The notes under the pieces are model-generated. The model was not told where the DNA came from. It ran no database searches and saw nothing but the letters and a program-made list of their open reading frames with translations. Shown here in pieces: positions 1-8,640 of a stretch of DNA of 64,000 nt (positions are counted from its first letter, which is position 1; the number at the start of each line of letters is the position of its first letter). The DNA is from Bauldia sp963759235 (GTDB lineage: Bacteria; Pseudomonadota; Alphaproteobacteria; Rhizobiales; Kaistiaceae). Position numbers and translations under genes: made by a program. The DNA lies in NCBI GenBank assembly GCA_963759235.1, contig CAVWYO010000009.1, forward strand, positions 124,001 to 188,000, given 5' to 3'.

Positions 1-66
1 CCGCCAGCCCTTTTCCGGGATTGCGGCCGTTTTTCCGGTGCGCTGACGCGGTGGGAGGCGACAAAC

Positions 67-1245
67 GTGACCGCTCAGTTGGATGACGGGAAGTCCGGGC
101 CAATCGGGGAAGAGGTGCCGGTTCTGTCGCTCGCCGTCAGGATCTCCATCGTCGGCACCTTTCTGCTCCTCCTGTTCGGCGCGCTTTATTTCGCGCGAGC
201 CCTCGTCCTGCCGATCATCCTGGCGCTGCTCATCACGCTGACATTCATGCCGATGGTCCGCAGCCTCAACCGGCGCGGCATCCCGGCGGCGGCTTCGGCC
301 GTCCTGCTCGTCGTGACCATGGGTGGGGCCGGCCTGATCGGGTCGATCCTGCTCGCCCAGCCGGTGACGCAGGTGGTCGAGGACGCTCCGCAAACGATCC
401 GCGACCTGCGGGCCCGTTTCTACGCCTTTCGCGGAACCGCATCGAAGCTCGTCGAGGCGAGCAAGCAGGTGCAGGACATCGCCGACGGCTCCGATGGCGC
501 GGATAAGCCGCAGAAGGTGGTCATCGCCCAGCCCGGCGTCATTTCATGGGCGGCCGACGCGCTCTCCGGGATCGGATCGACGCTTGGCGCAACGCTTATT
601 CTCGTCGTCTTCCTGCTGTCGTCGGGTGACTTGTTTCTTCAAAAGCTGGTGCGGGTCCTGCCGACACTCCACGACAAGAAGCGGGTGCTGCGCATCGTTC
701 ATGACGTCGAATCGGAAGTCTCGCGTTACCTGCTGACCATCACGGTAATCAATGTCGTGTTCGGCTGCGCCGTCGGCCTGGCGATGGCGGTGCTCGGCAT
801 GCCCAACCCGGTTCTGTGGGGGGCGGCCGCGGCACTTCTCAACTACGTGCCCTATCTTGGCGCGGTGGTCGGCATCGCACTCGCGGCGGCGACGGCGATC
901 GTCACATATCCCACGCTGGCGATGGCCGCCGTTCCGCCTGCCGCCTATTTCGTCCTTCACATTCTCGAGGGGACCGTCGTTACGCCGCTCACCCTCGGGC
1001 GGAGGCTGGAGCTCAACGCCGTCGTCATCCTGATCGCGCTTGCCTTCGCCGGCTGGCTGTGGGGCATCGTCGGCGCCATCATCGCGGTGCCGCTTCTGGT
1101 CGTCGTCAAGGTGTTCTGCGACCATCTCCCCAACCTCGCCAAGGTCGGAGAATTCCTCTCCGGCGACCTGCCGACCGCCGGCGAAACGGCGAACAGCGAG
1201 GTGGCGAACGCCACGTCGCCGGCGACCAACAAGCGCCTCGCCTGA
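67..1245 (+). CDS. AI-2E family transporter (PerM/TqsA-type permease)
   Basis: A 392-residue polytopic inner-membrane protein. Several hydrophobic helices are visible, a first pair at about residues 25-65, one at 75-100, then a cluster from about 160 to 350. The soluble stretch at about 100-160, between the second and later helices, and the C-terminal glycine-rich helices are typical of the AI-2E exporter/PerM family. Members of this family export small molecules or ions; the substrate cannot be read from sequence. The start is a GTG with a GGGAGG ribosome site about 10 bases upstream; no ATG fits better. The C-terminal 30 residues are polar and low-complexity. The gene stands alone, 114 bases before the next operon. 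Family assignment is firm, substrate unknown. Confidence 0.85.
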   Translation: MTAQLDDGKSGPIGEEVPVLSLAVRISIVGTFLLLLFGALYFARALVLPIILALLITLTFMPMVRSLNRRGIPAAASAVLLVVTMGGAGLIGSILLAQPVTQVVEDAPQTIRDLRARFYAFRGTASKLVEASKQVQDIADGSDGADKPQKVVIAQPGVISWAADALSGIGSTLGATLILVVFLLSSGDLFLQKLVRVLPTLHDKKRVLRIVHDVESEVSRYLLTITVINVVFGCAVGLAMAVLGMPNPVLWGAAAALLNYVPYLGAVVGIALAAATAIVTYPTLAMAAVPPAAYFVLHILEGTVVTPLTLGRRLELNAVVILIALAFAGWLWGIVGAIIAVPLLVVVKVFCDHLPNLAKVGEFLSGDLPTAGETANSEVANATSPATNKRLA

Positions 1246-1359
1246 AAAAGGCCGACGGTCGCTTTCCTTTCCGGTAGCGGGTGGGCTATTCAACGGCAGC
1301 TAACGGCGTCGGTCGTGCGCGCCCTTTCAAACGGGTCCGGCAGAGGAGTTACCAGCGAG

Positions 1360-2232
1360 ATGATCATCGTCACCGGGGGAAGCGGAAAACTCGGCCGCGC
1401 CTGCGTCAAGGAGCTGATGGAGCACGGTCACAATGTCACCTCGGTCGATCTCGTCCCGCCGCCCGGGCTCACCAATCCGCCGAGCCCGGGAGACGTGCGT
1501 TTCACGCGGGCCGACGTAACCGATTTCGGCCAGGCGATGGCGGCGCTGTCGATGATCGACGAGCGGGTGGAGAAGGTCACCGGCGTCGTTCACCTCGCCG
1601 CGATTCCGGCGCCCGGTCAGGCACCCAACCACGTCACCTTCGCCACCAACACCATCTCCACCTACAATATCTTCGAGGCGGCCCGTCAGCTTGGCATCAA
1701 GAACATCGTCTGGGCGTCGAGCGAGACCGTGTTCGGCATCCCCTATCCGAAAGGGCCGGCCTATGTGCCCGTCGACGAGGAGATCACCCGGCCCGAGACC
1801 GCCTATTCGCTGTCGAAGCTGGTGGGCGAGGAGATGGCCAAGCAATTCTGCCGGTGGGATCCGGAGCTGAAGATGGTCGGCCTGCGCTTCTCGAACGTGA
1901 TGTATCCCGAGGAATACGAGCGCTTCCCTGATTTCGACGCCGATTCCCGCGCGCGGCACTTCAACCTGTGGACCTATATCGACGCGCGCGACGGCGCCCA
2001 GGCGGTCCGCCTGGCGCTTGAAGCCGACATCAAGGGTGCCGAGGTGTTCGGCATCGCCAATGCGGACTCGGTGATGAGCCGCGCCAACGAGGACCTGGTC
2101 GCCGAGGTGTTTCCCGCCGCCGAGCGCAAGCGTCGTCTGGAGGCGAACGAGTCGCTGATCTCGATCGACAAGGCTCGGCGCGTGCTCGGCTACCAGCCGA
2201 AGTACAGCTGGCGCGATCATGCCAAGCGCTGA
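1360..2232 (+). CDS. NAD(P)-dependent epimerase/dehydratase (extended SDR)
   Basis: A 290-residue Rossmann-fold oxidoreductase of the extended short-chain dehydrogenase type. The N-terminal TGGSGKLG motif binds NAD(P). The active-site set is visible as Ser in WASSETVFG and Tyr/Lys in AYSLSK. The frame is open from 1315, but the ATG at 1360 follows an AGAGGAG ribosome site and puts the Rossmann strand at the N terminus, so I chose it. The substrate is probably a nucleotide sugar or sugar acid, but nothing in the sequence fixes it. Its end overlaps the next gene by 14 bases, so it is probably the first gene of a four-gene operon with the gamma-glutamyltransferase-like, amidase and TRAFs-binding genes. 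Confidence 0.85.
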   Translation: MIIVTGGSGKLGRACVKELMEHGHNVTSVDLVPPPGLTNPPSPGDVRFTRADVTDFGQAMAALSMIDERVEKVTGVVHLAAIPAPGQAPNHVTFATNTISTYNIFEAARQLGIKNIVWASSETVFGIPYPKGPAYVPVDEEITRPETAYSLSKLVGEEMAKQFCRWDPELKMVGLRFSNVMYPEEYERFPDFDADSRARHFNLWTYIDARDGAQAVRLALEADIKGAEVFGIANADSVMSRANEDLVAEVFPAAERKRRLEANESLISIDKARRVLGYQPKYSWRDHAKR

Positions 2233-3841
2233 TGGTCCGACCATAGCTTACGCGTTCGACACGGCGATCGCCGAGACAGGCATGGTCGTCGCCCCTCACC
2301 GGGCGGCGGCGGAAGCCGGCGCCGACGTTCTGCGCGCCGGCGGCAACGCCGTCGAGGCGATGATCGCCGCGGCGGCGACCATTGCCGTCGTTTATCCGCA
2401 CATGAACGGGCTCGGCGGCGACGCCTTCTTCCTCATCGCCGAGCCGGGCCGGCCTCCGCGGGCGATCGACGCCTGTGGACGAGCCGGCTCGCTCGCTACC
2501 ATCGCAAGCTACCGGGCCAAAGGATACGACACGGTGCCGACGCGGGGCGCCGATGCGGCGTTGACGGTGGCGGGTGCCGTATCGGGCTGGCTGCTCGCCA
2601 GCGAGATCGCCGAAGCGCTCGGCGGGCGACTGCCGCGGCGGGACCTGCTTGCCGCCGCCATCCGCCACGCCAAGGAAGGCATCACGGTCAGCCGCTCGCA
2701 GGCGAGCTGCGTAGCCGACGACCGCGACCGTGTCACCTCGGTTCCGGGCTTTGACGCCCACTTCATGGTCGACGGCAAGCCGCCCGAAGTCGGGTCGCGC
2801 CACGTTCAGGAGCGCCTTGCCGACACGCTCGACCAGCTTGCCCATGCGGGCCTGGCGGACTTCTATCGCGGCGACGTGGGGGCCGCGATCGCCGCCGACC
2901 TCGAAGCGGCGGGGAGCGCGGTGACGCATGCGGATCTGAGAAAGCAGGAGGCGATACTGACCGCGCCGCTGTCGGTCGCCCTTGCCGATGTGACCCTGTT
3001 CAATACGCCGCCGCCCACCCAGGGGTTGGCGTCGTTGATCATCCTTGCCTTGTTCGACCGCCTCGGGGTCAAACGCGGCGAGAGCTTCGCGCACGTCCAC
3101 GGGCTGATCGAGGCCGCAAAGCAGGCTTTCGGCGTCCGCGACGTTGAGATCAAGGATCCCGACCATGCCGGCGATATCGGTCGCTATCTCGAGCCCGCCT
3201 GGCTCGATCGGGCGGCCAATCGGATCGACATGCGCCGCGCCGGGCCATGGCCGCCGGCCGATGACCAAAGCGACACCATCTGGATGGGCGCTATCGACCG
3301 GAACGGCCTGGCGGTCTCCTTCATCCAGTCGCTCTATTGGGAGTACGGCTCGGGCGTCGTTCTGCCGCGGACCGGCATCCTCTGGCAGAACCGCGGCATC
3401 AGCTTCTCGCTCGATCCGTCGGCACCCAATCCGCTGATGCCGGGGCGCAAGCCGTTCCATACGCTCAACCCGGCCTTCGCCCGGTTCAAGGATGGCCGCA
3501 CGATGGTCTACGGCTCGATGGGCGGCGACGGCCAGCCGCAGTTCCAGTCGGCGATCTTCACCCGGCATGTCCGCTTCGGCATGGAGCCCGGCGAGGCGAT
3601 CGCCGCGCCTCGCTGGCGCTGGGGGCGGACCTGGGGCGAGGGCCAGACCGGCGTCGAAATCGAGAACCGCTTCGATCCGGACCTGCTCGCGGCGCTCGAG
3701 CAGGCCGGCCATCACCTGACGGTTCTCGACGAGCCCTATTCCGACGGGATGGGCCACGCCGGGATGATCATCCGCCGCGCCGACGGCCGTCTCGCCGGCG
3801 CTTCCGACCCGCGTTGCGACGGCGAGGCCGTCGCAGCCTGA
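2219..3841 (+). CDS. Gamma-glutamyltransferase family protein (Ntn hydrolase)
   Basis: A 540-residue protein of the gamma-glutamyltransferase/cephalosporin acylase family, whose members self-cleave to expose a threonine nucleophile. Thr353, in the run SDTIWMGAIDRNG, aligns with the catalytic threonine of classical enzymes, and the glycine-rich segment YGSMGGDGQPQFQ matches the substrate-pocket loop. The early block GGNAVEAMIAAA and NGLGGDAFFLI are family hallmarks. There is no obvious signal peptide, so a cytoplasmic location is inferred, unlike periplasmic GGT. It starts inside the end of the epimerase gene and is followed 20 bases later by an amidase, suggesting a joint role in breaking down gamma-glutamyl or amide compounds. 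The exact substrate is unknown. Confidence 0.88.
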   Translation: MPSADGPTIAYAFDTAIAETGMVVAPHRAAAEAGADVLRAGGNAVEAMIAAAATIAVVYPHMNGLGGDAFFLIAEPGRPPRAIDACGRAGSLATIASYRAKGYDTVPTRGADAALTVAGAVSGWLLASEIAEALGGRLPRRDLLAAAIRHAKEGITVSRSQASCVADDRDRVTSVPGFDAHFMVDGKPPEVGSRHVQERLADTLDQLAHAGLADFYRGDVGAAIAADLEAAGSAVTHADLRKQEAILTAPLSVALADVTLFNTPPPTQGLASLIILALFDRLGVKRGESFAHVHGLIEAAKQAFGVRDVEIKDPDHAGDIGRYLEPAWLDRAANRIDMRRAGPWPPADDQSDTIWMGAIDRNGLAVSFIQSLYWEYGSGVVLPRTGILWQNRGISFSLDPSAPNPLMPGRKPFHTLNPAFARFKDGRTMVYGSMGGDGQPQFQSAIFTRHVRFGMEPGEAIAAPRWRWGRTWGEGQTGVEIENRFDPDLLAALEQAGHHLTVLDEPYSDGMGHAGMIIRRADGRLAGASDPRCDGEAVAA

Positions 3842-3861
3842 CCGACATTGAGGCCGAGGCC

Positions 3862-5052
3862 ATGCTTATTCCCGCCGACCCCGTCAATGCCTTCGTCGAC
3901 TATCCCGACCGTCCGGTCCCGCACGCCGCGGACGGCCCGCTCGCCGGCCTGACTTTCGCGGTCAAGGACATTTTCGACGTGGCCGGCTACCCGACCGGCT
4001 GCGGCAATCCCCTGAAACGCGCCGAGAGCCCGCCGGCCAAGGCGCACGCGCCGGCGGTGAAAATGCTGCTCGACGCCGGCGCGCGCTTCGTCGGCAAGAC
4101 CCACACGGCGGAACTCGCCTTCTCGCTCGACGGCATCAACACCCACTACGGCACGCCCATCAATCCCGCCGCGCTGGAGCGCGTGCCGGGCGGATCGTCG
4201 TCCGGATCGGCGGCGGCCGTCGCCGCCGGATTGGTCGACATCGCGCTCGGCAGCGACACCGGTGGATCGGTCCGCGCGCCGGCGTCATTCTGCGGCATCA
4301 TCGGTCTCCGCCCGACTTTCGGACGCATCGAAATCGGCGGCGCCATGCCGCTTGCCCAGACCCTCGATACCGTCGGCTGGTTCACTCGCGACATCCCAGT
4401 CTATGAGCGGGTCGGCACGGTGATGCTCGGCGAGGATGCCGAAGGGCCGCCGCTCGCCCGCATGGTGATTGCCGAGGATGCCTTTGCCTGTCTGATGGGA
4501 GCGGAGGAGGCCGAGGCGCTCAACCCGACAGTCGAGCGCCTCGCGGCCGACTTTGCCCCGCCGGAGCGGACGACGCTTGCGCTCGACGGCGATCTCGCTG
4601 TCTGGCAGCAGACCTTCCGCACCGTGCAGGGGTTTCAGGCATGGCGGAACCATGGCGCGTGGATCGAAGATCGCAAGCCCGATTTGATGGAGGCGGTGCG
4701 CGGCCGGTTCATGGCGGCGCGGCGCGTCTCGGAGAGCGAATACAACGAGGCGGTCGCGCGGCGGGCCGCCATCCGCGGCCGCGTTCTCGACATCCTCGGC
4801 GAGGACGGGTTCATTGTCCTGCCGACCCTGCCGGCGGTCGCGCCCTTGCTGCGGTCGACGGAGGCTGAAATCGAAGCGTTCCGGTCGCGCGCCTTGTCGA
4901 TGCTCTGCTGCGCCGGGCTCGCCGGCGTCCCGCAGATTTCGCTGCCGGTTGCGACGGTCGGCGGCTCTCCGCTCGGTCTGTCGCTGATCGGCCCGCCGGG
5001 ACGGGACCGGGCGTTGATCGCCCTCGGGCGCAAGGTCCTCGCGGACGCATGA
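3862..5052 (+). CDS. Amidase signature family hydrolase
   Basis: A 396-residue amidase-signature enzyme. The Ser-cisSer-Lys triad is visible: Lys35 in AVKDIFDV, the glycine/serine-rich block GGSSSGSAAAVAAG, and the nucleophile block GSDTGGSVRAPA. At about 400 residues it is shorter than GatA (about 480) and close to the single-domain amidases such as plant AMI1-like indole-acetamide hydrolases. A role in cleaving a small amide is therefore likelier than transamidation of tRNA. The frame is open from 3337 but that upstream part is antisense-like read-through of the GGT gene; the ATG at 3862 lies 20 bases after the GGT stop. The end overlaps the next gene in an ATGA, so translation is probably coupled. 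Confidence 0.88.
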   Translation: MLIPADPVNAFVDYPDRPVPHAADGPLAGLTFAVKDIFDVAGYPTGCGNPLKRAESPPAKAHAPAVKMLLDAGARFVGKTHTAELAFSLDGINTHYGTPINPAALERVPGGSSSGSAAAVAAGLVDIALGSDTGGSVRAPASFCGIIGLRPTFGRIEIGGAMPLAQTLDTVGWFTRDIPVYERVGTVMLGEDAEGPPLARMVIAEDAFACLMGAEEAEALNPTVERLAADFAPPERTTLALDGDLAVWQQTFRTVQGFQAWRNHGAWIEDRKPDLMEAVRGRFMAARRVSESEYNEAVARRAAIRGRVLDILGEDGFIVLPTLPAVAPLLRSTEAEIEAFRSRALSMLCCAGLAGVPQISLPVATVGGSPLGLSLIGPPGRDRALIALGRKVLADA

Positions 5053-6452
5053 GCGGGGACGATATGAAGGCGGTGATGAAGCCGCTCTGTTTCGTGCTGA
5101 TGCCGTTTGGCCGGAAGCCGGAAGGCTCAGGCCGGGTCATCGATTTCGACGCCGTCTATCAAGAGATCATCGCTCCGGCGGTCGCGGCGGCGGGGATGGA
5201 GGCGATCCGCGCCGATCACGAGGAGATCGGCGGCACCATCCATAAGCCGATGTTCGAACGGCTGATGCTTTGCGACTACGCGGTCGCCGACCTCACCGGC
5301 GCCAATCCCAACGTCTATTACGAACTCGGCATCCGCCACGCGCTCCGTCCGCACAGCACGGTGATCGTCTTCGCCGACGGGACGGCGCTTCCCTTCGACA
5401 TCGCCTCGCAACGCGGGGCGCCGTACCGGCTCGACGACGGCGGCAGTCCGGTCGACCCGCAGGGCGACGGCGACATGATCGCCAGGCGGCTCCGCACGGC
5501 GCACGAGAATACCCATGACGACAGCCCGCTGTTCCAGATGATCGACGGCATGCCGCGGCTCGAGGTCGACCATGCCAAGACGGACATCTTCCGCGATCGC
5601 GTCACCATCGCGCAGGCGTACAAGAGCGCTCTCGCCAAGGCCCGCAAGGCGGGCCTCGCGGCGGTGCGCGCGGTTGCCGCCGATCCGCAGCTTGCCGATC
5701 TCCGCGATGTCGAGGCCGGGGTTATCGTCGACCTGCTTCTCTCGTTCCGGGCGGTGGGCACGCGGGAGGGATGCGAGGAGATGATCGCCCTCCATGCGCG
5801 CATGCCGAAGGTGTTGCAGCGGGCGCGCATGGTGCGCGAACAGCTCGGCTTCGCGCTCAATCGGGTCGGGCGGGCGGAGGAGGCCGAGAGCGTTCTCGTC
5901 GAAGTGATCAAGGAGTTCGGCCAAAACAGCGAGACCAACGGTCTGCTCGGCCGGGTCTACAAGGATCTTTGGGAGCAGGCCAAGGCGGACGGCCGCAGGA
6001 TGGAGGCGCGCGGCTATCTCAAGCGCGCCATCGAAACCTATCGCGCCGGTTTCGAGGCGGACTGGCGCGATCCCTATCCGGGGGTCAATGCGGTGACGCT
6101 GATGGCGCTGCAGGAGAAGCCCGATCCGGCGCTGAAGGACCTGCTGCCGGTGGTTCGCTATGCCGCCTTGCAGCGCGCCCGCCGGGACGCCGGCCACGGC
6201 GGCGACTATTGGGACCATGCGACACTCCTCGAACTTGCCGTGCTCGGCGGCGACGAGGAGGAGGCGGAGGAGGCCGCGGCGGCGGCGCTTGCCGTGGTCC
6301 GCGAGCCGTGGGAGCCGGCGACGACGGCACGCAACCTTCGGCTCATCCGCGAAGCCCGCGAGGGGCGCGGCGAAGACGCGGGCTGGATCGCCGACATCGA
6401 GGACGCTCTCGCCGGCGCCGAGGCGCGCCTGAAGGGCGGGGCGGGGCACTGA
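5049..6452 (+). CDS. TRAFs-binding domain protein with deoxyribosyltransferase-like N terminus
   Basis: A 467-residue protein with two parts. Residues about 12-130 look like the nucleoside 2-deoxyribosyltransferase/TIR-like fold: CFVLMPFG at 14-21 and the block ADLTGANPNVYYELGIRHA around 80-98, with Glu92 in the place of the catalytic glutamate of that fold. The remainder, about 150-460, is alpha-helical with repeat-like segments and resembles the MAP3K TRAFs-binding domain (DUF4071). This architecture is annotated in bacteria but has no established role; a nucleotide-cleaving or sensing activity is only inference. It overlaps the amidase by four bases (ATGA). A run of glutamates and alanines near residues 400-420 reflects a GAG/GCG-rich stretch. 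Confidence is high for a real gene, moderate for domain names. Confidence 0.8.
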   Translation: MSGDDMKAVMKPLCFVLMPFGRKPEGSGRVIDFDAVYQEIIAPAVAAAGMEAIRADHEEIGGTIHKPMFERLMLCDYAVADLTGANPNVYYELGIRHALRPHSTVIVFADGTALPFDIASQRGAPYRLDDGGSPVDPQGDGDMIARRLRTAHENTHDDSPLFQMIDGMPRLEVDHAKTDIFRDRVTIAQAYKSALAKARKAGLAAVRAVAADPQLADLRDVEAGVIVDLLLSFRAVGTREGCEEMIALHARMPKVLQRARMVREQLGFALNRVGRAEEAESVLVEVIKEFGQNSETNGLLGRVYKDLWEQAKADGRRMEARGYLKRAIETYRAGFEADWRDPYPGVNAVTLMALQEKPDPALKDLLPVVRYAALQRARRDAGHGGDYWDHATLLELAVLGGDEEEAEEAAAAALAVVREPWEPATTARNLRLIREAREGRGEDAGWIADIEDALAGAEARLKGGAGH

Positions 6453-6552
6453 TCCGCCCCTTGGCCGTCATCGCCGCAGGACGCGAAAATCGGCGGAATT
6501 GCCTCGATATGGCCGCAGTGTCTTGACCTCAATCGCTGGGGATTGTTGCGGG

Positions 6553-7203
6553 ATGCGACTGTTCGGACTCGCCGCTGTTGTTCCGGTCCTGCTCGCCACG
6601 AGCCTGGCCGCGGCAGCGCATCCGCATATCTTTATCGACGCTCACGCCGAGATTGTTTTCGACGGCAGCGGCAAGATCACCGCGATCCGCGACATCTGGC
6701 AGTTCGACGAAGCGTTCACCGCCTTCGCGGTCCAGGGGCTCGACGCCAATGACGACGGCAAGCTCAGCGATGCCGAGCTGGAGCCGCTCGCCAAGGTCAA
6801 CATCGAGTCCCTCAAGGAATACGATTTCTTCACTTGGTTGTCGGTCGGCAAGCAGGACTTCGAGTTCGTGACGCCGACCGAGTACTGGCTGGAGTTCTAC
6901 GGCGGGAAGCTGACCCTTTTCTTCACCTTGCCGCTCAAGGCGCCGGTCGCCGTCGGGCCGCAGACGACGCTGGAGATCTTCGATCCCGAATATTTCGTCG
7001 CCTTCACCTTCGCCGGCGACAACCCGATCAAGCTGGATGGCGCGCCGGCCGGCTGCACGGCGCTCTACAGACCGCCGGCAGCCCTCGACGCATCGACGAT
7101 GGCGGAGCTCAGCGCCATTCCCGCCGATCAGCACGATCTTCCGCCGGAGCTCGAGAATGCGGCATCGGACCTCGCCAATCTGATCAGGATCGAGTGCAAA
7201 TGA
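6553..7203 (+). CDS. DUF1007 family exported protein
   Basis: A 216-residue DUF1007 protein. The N terminus is a signal peptide with a probable cut after AAAA, leaving mature HPHIFIDAHAEIVF, the histidine-rich start typical of the family. An EF-hand-like acidic loop (DANDDGKLSDAE) lies near residue 55. DUF1007 proteins usually sit beside a NicO/RcnA-type nickel or cobalt permease and are thought to serve as its periplasmic partner; no such permease is present here, where the next gene is convergent. Earlier in-frame starts exist from 6499, but only the ATG at 6553 gives a clean signal peptide. Family is clear, function inferred. Confidence 0.85.
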   Translation: MRLFGLAAVVPVLLATSLAAAAHPHIFIDAHAEIVFDGSGKITAIRDIWQFDEAFTAFAVQGLDANDDGKLSDAELEPLAKVNIESLKEYDFFTWLSVGKQDFEFVTPTEYWLEFYGGKLTLFFTLPLKAPVAVGPQTTLEIFDPEYFVAFTFAGDNPIKLDGAPAGCTALYRPPAALDASTMAELSAIPADQHDLPPELENAASDLANLIRIECK

Positions 7204-7262
7204 AGCGCGTGTCGCCTCGGCCGGCGATGGCGCCGCCTGGGCGGCCGTCGCCAGATTTGCAA

Positions 7263-8039
7263 TTATTCGGCGGCCGCCAGGATCGGCCGCCGTTTCGCCA
7301 TCCGGGCGCGCACGGCTTGCCCGAAGGCGGCGAACAGCCTGGCCGACGGCTCGTCACTTTCGACCCAGTACTCCGGATGCCACTGGACGCCGATGGCAAA
7401 GCCGGGGGCGCCGATGACCCGCACCGCCTCGATGGTGCCGTCGGGGGCGGTGGCTTCGATGGCGAGCCCCGGCGCGAGCGTGCCGATCCCCTGGCGGTGC
7501 AGCGAATTGACTCGAACCGTCCCGGCGCCGAGCACCCTCGCAAGCTCCCCTTCCGCGGCGATGTCGACATCCTGGCGGATGGCGAAACGTTCGGCCTGCT
7601 CGTCGGACACCGGGGCACGGTGATCGTGCCGGCCCTCGACTTCCTGCAACTCCGAGATCAGGGTGCCGCCGAGCGCGACGTTCAGTTCCTGCATGCCGCG
7701 GCAGATGGCAAACAGCGGGACGCCCTTGCGGAGCGCGGCAGCGATCAGGGCGAAGCTCGACGCGTCGCGCGCCGTGTCATACGGCTCCGACATCGGGTCC
7801 GGCTTCTCGCCGTAACGCGCGGGATGGACGTTCGATCGACTGCCGGGCAGGAGCACGCCGTCGATGCGGTCGAGGAGGGCATCGATGTCGAGCCCATCGG
7901 CGAGCGACGGAAGGATCAGCGGCAAGCCGCCGAAGCCGGTGACGATCGCCTTGAGATAGGGCTCCGCCGCCGCATGCCAGCGGTAGCCGTCGACCTCCTT
8001 GACGTCCGCCGGGACAACGATGATCGTAGTTTCGCTCAT
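7263..8039 (-). CDS. Gamma-glutamyl-gamma-aminobutyrate hydrolase family (PuuD-like, peptidase C26)
   Basis: A 258-residue class I glutamine-amidotransferase-like hydrolase. The nucleophile elbow is FAICRGMQELN, with the catalytic cysteine in ICRG, and the His/Glu pair is in VQWHPEYW. The early block LPGSRSNVHPARYG is typical of the PuuD/C26 group, which frees glutamate from gamma-glutamyl compounds such as gamma-glutamyl-GABA. No other putrescine-pathway gene is adjacent, so the specific substrate is not assured. It converges on the DUF1007 gene; the 59 bases between them contain nested GC-rich inverted repeats that could end both transcripts. Confidence 0.88.
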   Translation of the reverse strand: MSETTIIVVPADVKEVDGYRWHAAAEPYLKAIVTGFGGLPLILPSLADGLDIDALLDRIDGVLLPGSRSNVHPARYGEKPDPMSEPYDTARDASSFALIAAALRKGVPLFAICRGMQELNVALGGTLISELQEVEGRHDHRAPVSDEQAERFAIRQDVDIAAEGELARVLGAGTVRVNSLHRQGIGTLAPGLAIEATAPDGTIEAVRVIGAPGFAIGVQWHPEYWVESDEPSARLFAAFGQAVRARMAKRRPILAAAE

Positions 8040-8306
8040 GGCGCATATTTCGGCAGTCCGGCGTCAAGATCAATAGGGCGGATCGCCTTGACAGGATTGG
8101 GAAAACACCATTTCTGTCACATTGCCGGAAGTTGCCGGCGCGACAAATCACCAGTCGCCGCCACGTCTCGGCGATCATGGCAGGCAGCCTGCGATGGACC
8201 GGCCGGCTTGGTAAGCAACGCCTGCGCCGCACCGGAACCAGCGCCTGTCGCGGAGCGTTCCTCTGTGTGGGGATCGCTCGCGATCCGGGAAGCATGGAGG
8301 GAACCG

Positions 8307-8498
8307 ATGCCTGCGAAATCGAAAGCTCAGCAGAAGGCCGCCGGGGCGGCGCTGTCGGCCAAACGCGGCGAAACCAAGGTGGGCGCGCTGAAAGGCGCGT
8401 CGCGCCAGATGTACAAGTCGATGACCGAGGACCAGCTCGAAGAGCTGGCCGAGACCTCCCGAAGCGGCAAGCCGGAGCACGTCCGCAAATCGGCTTGA
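8307..8498 (+). CDS. DUF3008 family small basic protein
   Basis: A 63-residue basic, lysine-rich protein starting MPAKSKAQQKAAGAAL and ending with a segment MTEDQLEELAETS typical of DUF3008. The ATG follows a GGAGG site by about 9 bases. A much longer open frame covers it from upstream, but only this part has the family signature and a ribosome site. The function of DUF3008 is unknown. The gene lies alone between the divergent PuuD-like gene and the indolepyruvate oxidoreductase gene. Confidence 0.8.
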   Translation: MPAKSKAQQKAAGAALSAKRGETKVGALKGASRQMYKSMTEDQLEELAETSRSGKPEHVRKSA

Positions 8499-8640
8499 CT
8501 CCACGCGCCGCGAGCGCTCCGATCCTGGTCGGCGGCGCCCGGCGCTTTCCGTCTCCTTTGCAGTCCGGCCCGCCCGGCGATTGACCCGGCCGCGCAGGTC
8601 GGCAACATACCCCTGTTCGGTGCCAGGCAAGGGAGGCTCC

